Shown here in pieces: positions 22,752 through 34,710 of a stretch of DNA of 64,000 bases. The DNA is taken from NCBI RefSeq assembly GCF_018687715.1, contig NC_056754.1:10883501-10947500 (forward strand). The letters are read 5' to 3'. Each line of letters begins with the position of its first letter. The first letter of the stretch is position 1. This stretch comes from Carya illinoinensis (lineage: Eukaryota; Streptophyta; Magnoliopsida; Fagales; Juglandaceae). Both the position numbers and the translations under genes were made by a program. Under the pieces are notes generated by a model that was not told where the DNA came from, did no database searches, and was given only the letters and a program-made list of their open reading frames with translations.

Positions 22752-24289
22752 ATATAATAGTATTATTTAAAGACTCCCTTCTCTCTAGGGAACAAGCACG
22801 GCGAATCTGCTAGAGGGAGGTGGGAGCCTCGGCTCCTCCCTCCCTCCCCTCTCTTTTACAGTTTGTATTTTTAGCTTTCCTTTTCCGGTGTCTGTTTCGT
22901 TTGTTTAGCTTGTTAATAAAAGCTGTTGGCCACTTCTTTGTGCGGATGGATGGCTACCACCAGTCTGGTTTCCTGAGTTTCTCAGCCATATTTCACGCAT
23001 ATGGTTATACACGATGGAGTTTTTACACGACGGAGGTAGAGGAACTCGGATACGTATGGCTGTGGTTTTGGATGGTTGAAAACCAAAGATCCTATCCGGT
23101 GTTCTTGACTGTTTCGGCTGGAAGAACGGTCTGCTGAGGGGATGCGTTGGAGGGTCTACTGTGAGAGCGGGGCAGGGTGGCTTGTTCTGGGAAGGCGAAG
23201 GTTTGCTTGTGGCGTTGGGGTGAGCTTCCGCGGGATTAAGGCCTCTGTTTTATCCATGAAAAACAGAGGATTTTTTGGATGCATGCCAATGTACATGAGG
23301 GGGTTAAGGTGTCCTTTCTGGGGCGGAGCTCAGCCGCTTTTCATGGTGGATTTCTTCAGGGATGGTGGTCGGAGAAGGGGGTCGGCAACAGTGTTTAGTT
23401 GTTTCAATTTTTTGTTTTTTAAGTTCTTTCGTTTTTTTTCAGTCTTGTTCCTTTTTGTGGGTTTGTGTTTTCGTCTGTTCCCTTTCAGTTTGTAATAAGA
23501 GGTCCGGTGGCTGAGCTCTTCCGTTTGGCCGGTTTCGAGATTTTTGGTTGGTTTTGTCCGTGTTTAGGGTCTTCGGTGGCTATATGCTTCCTGTAGCTAT
23601 TTGTTTTGGAGGAGTTTAGTCCGTTGAGGTGTACGTTTGCTCTGGCATGCTTGCTGCATGTTTGTTGGCTGCAGGTTTTGGCAGGTTGTTGAGGGTTGCG
23701 GCCATTATGGGTTGCAGTGATAGTGGGCGACAATGGTGGGAAGCTGCGTGGGCATTATAGTGCAGTTAGTGGATGTTGAGGGCAGTATTAGTGGGCGACA
23801 ATGGTGGGAAGCTGCGTGGGCATTATAGTGCAATTTGTCCTTTTCAGTTGTGTTTGTTTTTTTTGTTTTGTGTAGTAGGTTTTTTATGAGAATAATTTGA
23901 AATAGGCTATTCCCTTTCCTCTTTTGGAGGAGGAGGGTAGTGAGTCCCTGTTCTTTTTTAGAGGACGAGGGTGGAAAATCCTCCCATTCTTTGGAGGGTG
24001 GGGGTGGTATGAGTTGTTTTTCTCACAGACAAACCGAGATGAACATCTCTGTTTTTACAAAGTCTCGCATCTCAGGAGAGCTGTGTCTTTGGAGAGTTTT
24101 CTGAAGTTTTTTAGACAGTGTCCAGCACAAGGAAAGTTGTGTATGTGGGAGCGTATAACTGATGAGTAGTTGGTTTGTAATCAGAGCTTGTTCCTGGACT
24201 TATTGGTCACAACTGTAACTTTTTTCATTCATGAATTGAATTGAAATCTATTTCAAATATATATATATATATATATAATAGTATTATTT
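22752..24289 (+). mobile_element. LINE-like non-autonomous retroposon, 1.5 kb, with 17-bp target-site duplication
   Basis: The 17-bp sequence atataatagtattattt occurs at 22752-22768 and again at 24273-24289. Between them lie 1504 bp that are clearly richer in G and T than the flanks and end in an (AT)n tail after cattcatgaattgaattgaa, a pattern like the 3' ends of plant LINEs. The 5' end starts with a short CT-rich and GGGAGG-rich leader, as in LINE 5' UTRs. Frames of 82-117 codons exist but show no gag, endonuclease or RT motif. I call it a non-autonomous or internally replaced LINE derivative; the family is unknown to me. Confidence 0.75.
23721..23832 (+). repeat. 44-bp direct repeat inside the retroposon
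   Basis: The block tagtgggcgacaatggtggg and the next 24 bases at 23721-23764 recur exactly at 23789-23832, giving a period of 68 bp within the 22.8-24.3 kb element. Confidence 0.9.
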
Positions 24290-27200
24290 CATCAATACTA
24301 TTATTTTTATATAGATTTTAAATTTTATATAATCTCTCTCCATTTAAAACAAGTGAGAGGCTGGGCAAACATCAAAATGAGATAGTGCAAGCGGGGAAAG
24401 GGGAGGGAGGGAGAATAAAGAGAGAGTGGAATATATTAGTCGTCTGCTGTTTTATTTTTCTCTTTATAATGCTTTTGTGTCAAAATTTTATTGAAAGCTC
24501 CTCTATTTTAAGTTAAAAAATTGTCACATACATAAATAAATTATATAAAATAAGTCTATAAATTAATATGATTTCATGAAATTTATTTAATTTATTTTAT
24601 AATAAAAATAACTTTACAATCTGACATATTATATTAAATCATATTAATATATGAGTTTATTTTTATATAATTTTTTTTTATTAAAATATTTTTCTTTTAA
24701 ATCTCATTTGGTTATACAGTTCAAATTAAATGAGATGAGATGAGATGTTTTATTGAAAGTTAAATAAAATATTATTATAATATAATTATTTTAATAATAA
24801 TTCTGTTTTGATATTAAAAAAGGTTGAATTATTTATTATATTTCATATAAAGATTTAAAAAAATTATAATAATATGATGAGTTGAGATAATTTAAATTTA
24901 AATAAATAAAAGAGGCATTAATGTCGTTTTATTTCTCTATCAAATGTATTGCATGTAGGGATGTGAAAAAATCAATATATTAGTAAACCGGACCAAACCG
25001 AACCGGATCAAATTAGTGGAATTTGTTTAGTCAGGTATTGATTTTATTTTTTTTTTAAATTGGTCAAAATCAGTTTGATTTCGATTTTTTTTTTTCTAAA
25101 ACTGAATTGGACTTATTTATATATATTTTAATTTTTTATATTATATATAATATTTATATATAATATATAACTATATATGAAATTGATAAGTACCGATTCA
25201 ATCTAAATTTTATTTAAAATCAGATCAAACCGAAGCAATTACGCACCTAATTATGTGGATCTTTTTTCCGTCCTTTATATTCGTCCCGTCGGGGATAAGG
25301 TACGGAGTAACTGGGACGTTGAACTTTTTTGACTTTCTCTTACGCGTGGTTGGGTTAGGGCCTTCTCGATTTTTCAAGATTCTCTTTGACGCATTATGAG
25401 GATAATGCTACTACGTACAAAGAGGATTTCGGTGGAAATCCTCCACCGATCAGTTCAAATCTGGATTTTTAAAAATATATACATATATATACCATTTTAA
25501 AAAACGATTTAAATATTTTTTAAAAATAAAAAAATTATTTATTCATTTAAAAATACTTATTTAATTATCAAATAAATTTTTTATTTTAAAAATTTTTGGT
25601 AGAAATTATCTATGGCACTAGTATTTTTTTTATGACTCATAATACTATATATAATCCTAAAGTGTATAAATGTCGTGCATTAATATTATTAAAAAATTAA
25701 TTTCTTTTATACAAATATCATATTTATTTATTTTCTTCAAAATAATTAAATAATACTTATACACTTATAATTATAAATATTATTTATCTTTTAATTTATA
25801 TCTCAAACTAATAATATTTTTCAAAAGGTCAATATTATGTCAATTCACAATTTCACACCATCCATGGTCAATAACACCTGAAGTTTTTTGCGCAAAATGC
25901 CTGAAACGCCCAAATAGATGTGAAGTGATTACTTTACCCACACTAAAAAACAAAAGTACCAAAATACTTTTTAGCTATATAAAAAGAATAAAAAAATACT
26001 GGGATAAATAATTGACAGTAGTTGAAAGGGTCATGATTTGTGTCGAAATGAAGAATAATTCCGGCTTTTTGCAGGTAATAATTAAAGCTATGACCTGGCA
26101 CTTCTGAATTTTGTATACAATTTTACCGCAGACTAGTCTGATAAATTCAGATCAAACTCGTAAGGGATTTTTTTATTTATTTTTAATAAATTGATATGAG
26201 TTAGAAATTTCAAAACATTAATAAAAGAATAAAAATTTTATAAACAGTCATTTTTATGTATTTTTTTTATACTCTAATAATATGATTGATTAAATATTAA
26301 AAAAAAATTAATTTAGTCAATTATATCAATAAAATATATAAAAAATACATAAAAATAACTGTATATATTCTAATAATATGATTGATTAGATATTAAAAAA
26401 AATTAATTTAGTTAATTATATCAATAAAATATATAAAAAATACGTAAAAATGACTGTACGTAATATTATTCATAAAAAAAAGTCGAATTTAAATATTTTG
26501 GTTGGAGTTATATAGATGGCAGATGGATGGGGCCCAGTGCCGAGCCATGGGCATTGGTCGAAATGTGATAATTAAAGGGAGCCAGGCGGTATAGTGGTAC
26601 CATGGGAAAGAAAGGCAACAGTAAAGAATAATGAGTTTGGTTGGGCAGCAAGTAACATGCTTTCATCCTCGCCTGTACATGCCGGACGCTATTGAAGTAA
26701 GTAATGTCTGCAAGAACATTAATTATATGTATTGAAGTTTTGTTCCGAGTGGTAGAGTGTGACAGCCACCTATTTAGATCTTAAATGGGTTGCAACCGAC
26801 TTAAAAGAATGAGAGAAGACTGATAGAGACTTAAAATAAAATGAGCCTCAGAATTTTACGGTCAGAAGCGCTTCATAAACATAGAGTAACGGAGGCCAAT
26901 CACAGTTTGTCATGTAAGAGGTACATTTTAAACTTTATACTGCACGATGTAGGGAATAAACCGACTCATTTTCATAAATTCGTGTTGAGTTGAAAGCCTG
27001 AAACTAGATACCTCTCTCTCTCTTCTCTCTCTCTCTCTCTCTCTTAGAAACCCTAACATTAAATCTGAAGCTAAATCTGAAGCTCAATCGAAAGCAAGCA
27101 AATAAGAAAAATCAATTTATCTCAAGTTCATCAAGGTTTTTGTTTTTACTATTCTCGCGTGCGTCTATCATTTTCCAGTTGGTGTTAGTTTATGCGTTAC

Positions 27201-27913
27201 TTTCTTCATTGATGCGTTTCTGTTTTTAGTATTCTCGAGCCAAGTTTTTCAAGATCCACCCTTTGATGTTTGCAAAAGTGTTTCTGTTAAAATTTATGTA
27301 GAAACATGCACAAATTACTTTCTTTTAAATTAATGTGAGAATGACAGGACTTTTTTAATAGACTAATGAGCTTCTCAAATATATTATTATTTTGTATAAT
27401 ACATTAAAATTAATGGATAACTGAAGCTGGACCCAATTCTTCTATATTAATAATTATGGGATATTTTTATACAGATCGTGAGGGAGGGGGAGGGTTAGGG
27501 GTTAGGGTAAAACTACTTTTATGGGAAATCATTTCATGGATGGGTTTCGGTGGCCAGAAAGACGTGTACTGCAAAGTAGAAAAAGCAAAGAAAAATAGAA
27601 GTTGCATGCAAAGTTGAAACCGGAACTTGTCTTCGATCAAACATAGAAGCTAAATCGAAAGTGAGAAGACTGGGTTGGAAGGGAGAGAGAAGGGGGACTT
27701 GTTTCGGAAGAGAGAAGGGTTCATGCGTTTCAGACTGATGGCAGCTGAAGGCTGATGGCAGAGCAGACTGATGGCAGAGCAGACTGATGGCATCACGTGA
27801 AGAGAGAGGTTGAGAAGGGGGACTTATTTCCCTGCATCGCGGCAGACAGAACTTGTTTCTGTTTCACCGACGTGTCTATCACCTATTGGCCTCCGTTAAA
27901 TACGAGTTGTAGG
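24290..27913. other. AT-rich spacer rich in small foldback elements
   Basis: No gene is supported. The stretch holds a copy of the agatgagatgagatg family (about 24715-24905), a degenerate element with accggaccaaaccgaaccgg motifs (about 24955-25250), foldback-like stretches (about 25401-25630 and 25640-25800), an internally duplicated MITE (about 26236-26475), a (CT)n tract at 27011-27044 followed by a leader-like aaaccctaacatt, and a short agactgatggcagagc tandem repeat near 27736-27790. Confidence 0.5.
26236..26475. mobile_element. MITE-like foldback element with internal tandem duplication
   Basis: One end reads acagtcatttttatgtattt; the other reads aatacgtaaaaatgactgt, which is its near inverse complement. 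The central part of about 99 bp (taataatatgattgattaaa through aaaaataactgtatatatt) is present twice in tandem. The same family is seen near 13822 and 41862. Confidence 0.7.
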
Positions 27914-28250
27914 TGTTGGACTTTTTGCTCCTTTGGTTAGTCCCACATGGGTGAGAAATGAGAAGGAGCAAGCTCTCAAGGCTTATAAATAAGAGGTTTA
28001 GCCTCTTAGTTTAAGTGCACCAGTTAAAAGCTTAGCTAGTAAACTTTGACTCTAGTTAAATTCCTCTGTTGTCTATTTTTGTAAAATGCAAAGAGGTGTG
28101 AGTTAAAGTTTTTCTAGTTGGTAAAGCTTTTGTGGGTGTGTTTGGGGTGAGGAGAGAAATTATGTGATTGTAATAATTTTTCACATAGTATATTTTCTTC
28201 TCTGGGTCTGATAATTTTTTCCCTGTTTAGGAGTTTCCACGTAAAATCTT
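27914..28250 (+). mobile_element. Possible LTR fragment of Ty1-copia type
   Basis: It starts tgttggac and continues with tagtcccacatgggtga, tataaataagagg and, near its right end, ccacgtaaaatcttgtatt. This order (TG start, 'agtcccacat', TATA box, 'acgtaaaatcttgt') is typical of many plant copia LTRs. I find no target-site duplication, no primer-binding site and no clear CA end, so this is a fragment or a decayed solo LTR. Confidence 0.45.
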
Positions 28251-29111
28251 GTATTGTTATTATTTTTCTATTTTTCTTGTTATGCCTGCAAAGGATATTA
28301 GGAAGGATAAATTTGAAAGATTCAAATTTCCAACAATAAGATTGTCCGGTTTTAAGTTATTCCCTTTTACGGATAGTATTATACACTTCTGTCCCTTTTT
28401 TACCCTAAATTTTAAAGTTAAATCCAGAACTCGTTCTAAATCCGACAAAAGCAACTGTTGTCACGTTTGCTCTTGGGGCTTATGCCTGGTATGTGATTGG
28501 GCTTTTATGCACAAAAATAGTTGCTTTTCATATTTAAAGTGCTGCAGCCTTTGTGTGCGAGTGTGATGTTATGGTCTCATGCCATCCAAGTTGCTGATCT
28601 CAACATTAATAATTAAAAAATTTAAAAATAAAAGTTGCTAAAAACTTTGTACATACCTCACTTCTCTTCCATTCTCTATACAGAGGTACAAACACACCGA
28701 TAGATTATCTTATGCTCGAGAAAAACTCCTTGAAAAACGCGCGAGCACCTAATTTTTGACCAGCCAAGAACACAAAAAATGTACTAGTACGTACAGTCAC
28801 ATGAAGATTTGAAGCAGATCATAACGAGGCCCCCGTTATGAAAATGAACTCTATTCCCTTGGATAACCGACGATCCATTTGTCATAGATTTACAAATTAT
28901 CAAAATTGTCACTTAATCCCCTAATATAAGATGTAAGTTGCAACTTTTATATATCCTCTATCAAAATTCGACGATTAAGTGACATGTTTAATATATATAA
29001 TTTGAAAATCATACAGCAAAATGAGTGACAAATTAAAGGAATAAAGCATTATTTTCTCCGAAAGAAAAGCATGAATTTGTGAAAAACCCAGAGCAGGGAA
29101 AAAACGCGTGT
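28251..29111. other. Spacer next to the HIPP gene
   Basis: A frame of 105 codons at 28249-28566 has no recognisable domain and overlaps the possible LTR edge. The remainder is AT-rich and may include the 3' UTR of the HIPP gene. Confidence 0.4.
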
Positions 29112-30334
29112 TCACATGATTGTGCAAGCATGCGGGTTGTCATCGCTGAAGAGTGAAGCAATGGCCTCATCGGATGCCACCGCGACTGAATAAACAGCAG
29201 GTGTATGGAAGAAAGTATGGACGCCCGTGGAGGCTCCATTTGTGTGGGTGTCGTAATAATGGTTGACAATGTAAGTTGGGTACTTGTAAAATGAGGCAAA
29301 ATGAGAGTATCCAGGAAATGGCCATGGCTCCGCTGCTTTTCCAGTTCGCTTGATTGCTTTGAGCACCTTCTTCTCCTCCAAGGCATAGCCTCTCACTGTT
29401 ATCTTCTGTGTCTCCATTTCTATTTCCACCTCTTCTACTCCTGAGAATCAACGTAGATCAAAGTTTATATTTTGGAAATTCACCTTGTTTCAACTTTCTT
29501 CCTGTGCATGTTTTCGAGTCCATCAATGGTTCTCTTGGGCTGACATGTCTAGACAATAATGGGCTGCTAAAGCACATTAACTAGCCCCCACCTTTTTCAG
29601 AAATTGGTCTTTTTTTTTCTGAACCGCAGTAAACCTATAGAAAAGATGAAAAGAAACAGAACTTCCTAGCTATACGCAATTATCGCAAGTCCCAATTTGT
29701 GCTATATTGGATCGGGTAGCTTATTCAATACTCTGCAGCGGGCATGAAAAAGAATCATCATTTATGGATTGGGCTACCAAGAATGCATGATATGAATCCT
29801 ATCGGTTTTTATTTTTATTTTTTATTGATATATCAAATACATTAATAATGTGAAAACTTATCATAGTACAAAAAAAATTTATTGATGTTTTAAAAATAAA
29901 GTAAACGGTGTGTCCACGCTTTTATCTTTTTTCCCTAAGACAGTACAAAGAAACATATCATGCATGAGAAATAGCATTTCGACCGAGACAAAGGCATTGA
30001 ACTTTCATGTCCGAATGACTTGTTTGTAACTGTAAACTTATTCTTCTTCGTAAATATCAATACTACCAAATTAGTTAGCAAGTCTCAGTCGTAAAGCCTG
30101 GTAGTGGTACCCCACTTTCCCTCCTTTGCATTCCCTCCTCTTCCGGGGAAGAAATGAATTTGAAAAGAAGATAAAAGGAAAACGCTCCTACCTATTGCTA
30201 AGAAGTACAGAAAACGTACCTTTGAGTTTGAAGAGAGCTTTCTTTAACTTACTAGCACATCCCTCACAGTCAAGGTTAGGGACTCTAACCTCCACCATCT
30301 GCAAAACCCAGTTTTGTCAAATTGTCATTTCCAC

Positions 30335-30382
<48 letters not shown>

Positions 30383-30396
30383 CAACTCACAGACAT
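29112..30396 (-). CDS. Heavy metal-associated isoprenylated plant protein (HIPP)
   Basis: Three coding exons on the minus strand: 30391-30396 (only MS), 30220-30298 and 29112-29440. The product is 137 aa, with GT-AG introns and agreeing phases. The HMA domain occupies about residues 3-70, with metal-binding Cys13 and Cys16 in LDCEGCASKLKK, then GVEEVEIEMETQKITVRGY and KKVLKAIKRTGKAAE. The C-terminal half has the aromatic SHFASFYKYPTYIVNHYYD block, GVHTFFHTPAVYSVAVASDE and the final FSDDNPHACTIM, whose CTIM is a CaaX farnesylation box. Length and layout fit the single-domain HIPP group (close to Arabidopsis At3g48970 as I recall). These bind metals such as Cu, Zn or Cd at membranes; the substrate here is not known. 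The 6-nt first coding exon was placed because the family starts M-x-MVE and the atgtct just upstream is followed by a perfect gtgagt donor. Confidence 0.93.
30338..30379. repeat. (GA)n microsatellite in intron 1 of the HIPP gene
   Basis: About 21 GA units. On the gene's own strand it reads (CT)n and starts about 10 bases after the intron 1 donor. Confidence 0.95.
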
Positions 30397-32879
30397 AGTT
30401 TGTTGAGAATACAAAGAAAACTAGAAAAGTGCAAGGATCACTCTACTAAAGTGAACGGAATAGAGGGCACTGGCCTTCTCGGTACTCTGGGTATATAACA
30501 CTAGTTAATGAGTGGCGAAGGGTGTTTTAAATAGGCGCCTTGGGTTTTGAAAATATATACAAAGAAAACATGCGAAATTCCATTCACGCGTGGAATGGAA
30601 AAGCGTGACTTTTCGCCCACTCCAAAGCTAGTGTTCTCTCTTCTCTGTAATCAGCATGCCACGCTCTCTGTGGAATGATGATGGAGGTCACTCCACTCCA
30701 CATGATATCCGAGCCCCAAAACAATAACAATGGCCTGCAGTTATTTGTACATGTAGGACCCTTCACACTTATTATGCACCCACTTAATTGAATTCCCAAA
30801 GCTTCAGTACCTCACCAAAACTTGGAGAGGAGAAACCGAGAAACTTTTGAATCCATTATCCCAGGAGTTTCTTGTATAAATTATGGTATTGATTCATTCT
30901 ATATTCACATCACATTCCATTGGCTTATTTAATGATTTCTTGAGGAAAAATTCGTCTCGTACGCTCTCTGAAAGAAAGTAGTCTTCACCTCGCGATACTC
31001 ATGTCCCTCTCCGCATACAAAAGAACTGGCATCAGCCTTAAAGCTAGATTGTAGACTGTAGAGTATTTTTCAGGACAAAAGGACTGTATCTACAGTCACT
31101 GAATCAGCTTTTCTACAGTACTCGTAGAACAGGATAGTTGGTTTTAATTAACAAGATCATGCCAATTGGACGAGCTAAGCTAAGATTGGTCCAACTAATT
31201 TCCTTTCAAGTTTCAACGGTGCCGTGCCTTGATCTAAGATTGGTCAACATATTGGAATCTGAAATTTGAAACTGAAAATTAATATTATTTGTAATTTCTG
31301 TGTCCATTAATATTTGATGGTATTTTAACTTCTCAACGGCTCGAATAATGAAATTGGACTTGATGAGATATTGGAACACACAAATACAAGCACCCTACCT
31401 ACCATGGACTTAAGTAATTAATTAGAAGCAACACTAGTAACGAGGATGATGAAGCAACACGTCATGCTCTTCTTAGAAATTAATGGCTATAGCCTATTTT
31501 AATATATCCATCCTCTCTCACATTTGTATTCTGAAATTTGGGTTAGGGAATTTGGTCATGATTTGCAATTCTTCTTTTAGGAGCATAATGATCGATCATT
31601 GTTATAATATTTCTGTTTTTGTTTTTTTACCCAAATCATAATTTTTCCTTTTGGCGTGGCTTTCTTTGTTCTGTTGCACCTAATTAATTTTGATTGAAAT
31701 TCCTTTTCTTTTCTTTTTATAAGGTTTATTCGAGAGGCACGTAGCAATCATGCAGTACTGGAAGGCAGTGCATGTCTTCGGCTATCTCGTCATCAACAAC
31801 TCATCGACATAAATATTTTGTGGGTTTATATTTAATTAATTAGTCTCATTTGTTAATTATTCATAGTGTGTATATTCTGACAATTATTGACCAACATACT
31901 TTTCGCGCATAATTTCACTCAATGAGGCAGTACTAATTAAGAATACAATATTGATAATTAAATCTATTTTTTTCATTAATTTAAATTGTTTAGAGAAATG
32001 ATGATTTTACGTAGTATCGGAGTAGATATTTTGAATTCAAAGCCTAACTTTATATTTTATCATATTTAATTAAATATTTCATATATTAGACCTACTCATT
32101 GAGAGGGAGTTGGGCTCACACTTGAAAAAAAGTATTAAGAATATAATATAAATAAGTAAATATATATTTTCTCATCAACTTTAACTTTTGGGATAATTAG
32201 TGTTTTCATTGCTCATAAATGATATAGAGCAAAAACTCGTCATTTTTCTTCTTCTTCTTCTTCTTCTTCTTCTTCTTCTTCTCTAAACAAGCTCGATGTA
32301 TTATAATTCAAGGATATAGAAATACATTAATAAGGGATAGGGATAGGAAATCACACATGATCTAGTGTCAATTAGCTCTATCCTACACTTGAATTTAGAG
32401 AGTTTATTCAATGTCATCATGCTCTTAGAGATAGGAAAATTCATTGTCAACTCCAAGTACATCTCATTGAGCACTTATGACAATAATATAGTGCCGCATA
32501 ATACTTTATGATTATATTAAAGTTTCTGATTGTATTAATGTTTGTTGTTGTATTACTGTTTTATGGTTGTATTGGTATATTAATGTTTTATGGCGTATGA
32601 TTGTATTAAAGTTATAAGGTTGTATTAATGTTTATTGTTGTATTCCTGTTTTATGGTTGTATTAAAGAAGCCAACAAACATAAATCTCTCATAACATATT
32701 AAATAAATATTACTTCATAAATAATAAAAAACGTTGGAGTTAAAGAAGCCAACAAACATAAAGGCTCCTAAAATGTCAAATACAATCCAAAGTTCAAAAC
32801 ATCAAATAAATGTTACTCCATAAGATCAAAATAGCCAACAAATTACAAATAAAACATTACTCCACAAAATACATGATAG
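30397..32879. other. HIPP promoter and spacer with repeats
   Basis: The first few hundred bases are the HIPP promoter: a TATA-like tatata near 30492 and a CGCG-box-like cacgcgtg near 30586 inside a short inverted repeat (ccattc / gaatgg). Further right there is a (TTC)n tract at 32246-32283 and a set of diverged direct repeats at about 32525-32870. No coding sequence is supported. Confidence 0.45.
32525..32870. repeat. Two sets of diverged direct repeats beside the Harbinger relic
   Basis: The phrase ttgtattaatgttt-ttgttgtatt-ctgttttatggttgtatt occurs at about 32530-32580 and again at about 32614-32665. A second unit, taaagaagccaacaaacataaa, occurs at about 32663 and 32740, with a worn third copy near 32829; each is followed by aaataaatattactycata-like sequence. 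They may be subterminal repeats of the neighbouring transposon. Confidence 0.6.
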
Positions 32880-34710
32880 CTAGTTTTTCCTAGTACGTCT
32901 TGCAAGTATTTCCATTTGTCGTTGAAGATAGTATTGTTGTAGCATTGGAGGCATAGTATTTGTATTTATCATCATAATTCTGTCTCTTCTTTCTTTTATT
33001 CATTCCGTGCTTTCTCTTGTTCAAGTAACACATTCTCTTTCTAAATATGCATTTAGTCTTGGCTAAGACTCATTCCCTCTTGCCTAAGACTCACTACCTT
33101 TTGCCTAAGACACAACATCTTATTATCAAGATCACGTGCTTCTTGCATAAGCACAAATTTACTTTTTCTAATTCCCTTCATCTCATTTAGTACCATGAGA
33201 AAATTAGAGTCCATAATTTCTTTTCTCTTTTTCTGCTTTATGGCGCATTGGTCGATCCAATTTTGAAGATGCTGTATGAAAATCCTAATCTTCGCCTAAA
33301 TTTACTGAATTTGTTGTTGAACCATTTGAACTTGTTTTTTCTTTGACTTCACTATTTCCGTATGTTTCACTCACTTTGGATGGAATCTCAACACACGTCG
33401 ACAATTATCAAAGTTTAAAGTTTTCTTCTCTAACTCTAATAACATAACCTTTGCCTTATCAATCTACATGCATAAAGCACCATGATAGAAGCTCACAAAT
33501 ATAAAACTTAGTTTCGAACAATTAAGTAAATATATTCATGTTGTTTGGGGGTATTTTCATTAGGACCTAAAACCCATAACACCGCCCCAGACCCATTACT
33601 TCGCCGGACCCCATGTGTCGTGGGAATGCCAGCTCGAGGCCGAAAAGGCCCCCCTGGGTAGCCCACGGTAGGTCCCAACCTGTGCTAGTCGGGCAAGCTC
33701 CAAACCCGAGCGAGTCGAGAGTAATCATCAACATTGAGATGAGATGTTGTAGAGGAATTTGTAAAACCATGATCAGAGAAAAGGGAAAGAGACAACATTA
33801 GGCAACTCTGCCAGAAACACATACCACATTAAATGACTAACACCAAGAACATTACGCTGCATTAAATGCAGCATGGTGGAGGAGACTTCGGGAAGAGGCG
33901 TCCATCTGCCCCAGAACATAGGGCATGACCCACCTGACCTAAAAGGCCAAGTATAAAGGCTACCCAGAATTGCAAGGTAAGGGGGAGGAATTCAAGTCTG
34001 TTGTGAATTATACTCCACTGTTGTCTTTTTCTTAAAATATTTTGATCTCCATTTCTATACTAACTTTGGCATTATAGGTTCCCTAGGCTACCGCAGGCCA
34101 CCTCTCTCTTGTCTCAGGATCCGACTCAAGTGAAGATCCAGATCGGCTGAGCGACCTAGCCTAAGAGCGTACGAAACATGACGTTAACACATGTTATTCA
34201 ACTACTGCAATGCATGGTGCAAAATAAGTAGCATGTTTAAAAAAAAAAAATAAATTAAAAATTAAAAGGTGGAAAACATATATTATCTTGCTCGTTAAAA
34301 CCACTTGGATGCATTTCTTCAACTTGGGCCAAGTAATTACAAAAATTATTTACCGCTTGTTGAATCATTGACTATTGATTCATTATAGATGTGTAGTTGC
34401 GTAAAGAGTCAAATTTCTTATTTTCCTCAAAATATTTATGAATTCTTTTCCATAACATCATGTGCTTTTGATCTTTTCCTTGAACATCATCTAAGGAAAC
34501 TTCAAGCCATCCCTCCACAAGTATCAAATCTTCCTCGTTACTAAAATTATTACCTCATTGTGTTTTTCGTCCACTCGGTTCAACTCCAATAACCTCAACT
34601 CGGGATGGAGAGAGGTGCTGTTCATGAATCTCATTTGTGGCACCCATAAAAAAGTCATTGTTATTTAAAAGATTTATGAAGTAGGTATCACGGTGAGTCG
34701 ATGGATCCAT
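32880..34710 (-). pseudogene. PIF/Harbinger-type ORF1 (SANT/NAM-associated) relic, split by a solo LTR
   Basis: On the minus strand, translation from 34710 gives MDPSTHRDTYF, then EEDLILVEGWLEVSLDDVQ, KDQKHMMLWKRIHKYFEE, LRNYTSIMNQ and SMIQQAVNNFCNYLAQVEEM. This is the Myb/SANT-like pattern of PIF/Harbinger ORF1 and related NAM-associated proteins. After the LTR insertion the frame resumes with WIDQCAIKQKKRKEIMDSN, MVLNEMKGIRKSKFVLMQ and ends QRQMEILARRTRKN with a stop at 32880-32882. Premature stops (for example after SGRKTQ, and after TSIMNQ where a Trp is usual), frame changes and the 648-bp insertion at 33542-34189 show it is dead. I did not find the DDE transposase or terminal repeats. 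Confidence 0.75.
33537..34194. mobile_element. Solo LTR (648 bp) with 5-bp target-site duplication
   Basis: The element at 33542-34189 begins TGTTTGGGGG and ends GACGTTAACA (TG...CA), flanked by catgt at 33537-33541 and 34190-34194. It is GC-richer than its surroundings and contains a tataaag near 33953-33959. It has no internal coding region, so it is the product of LTR-LTR recombination. Size and composition fit a Ty3/gypsy LTR, but the superfamily is a guess. Confidence 0.85.

Noticed and set aside
22820..24169. Frames of 81-117 codons inside the 1.5 kb retroposon
   Set aside because: They give Phe/Leu/Arg-rich sequence without gag, endonuclease or RT motifs and lie on both strands.
28249..28566. 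105-codon frame next to the possible LTR
   Set aside because: It has no recognisable gag or host domain. The start MPAKDIRKDKFERF was considered as a gag start but does not match copia gag as I know it.
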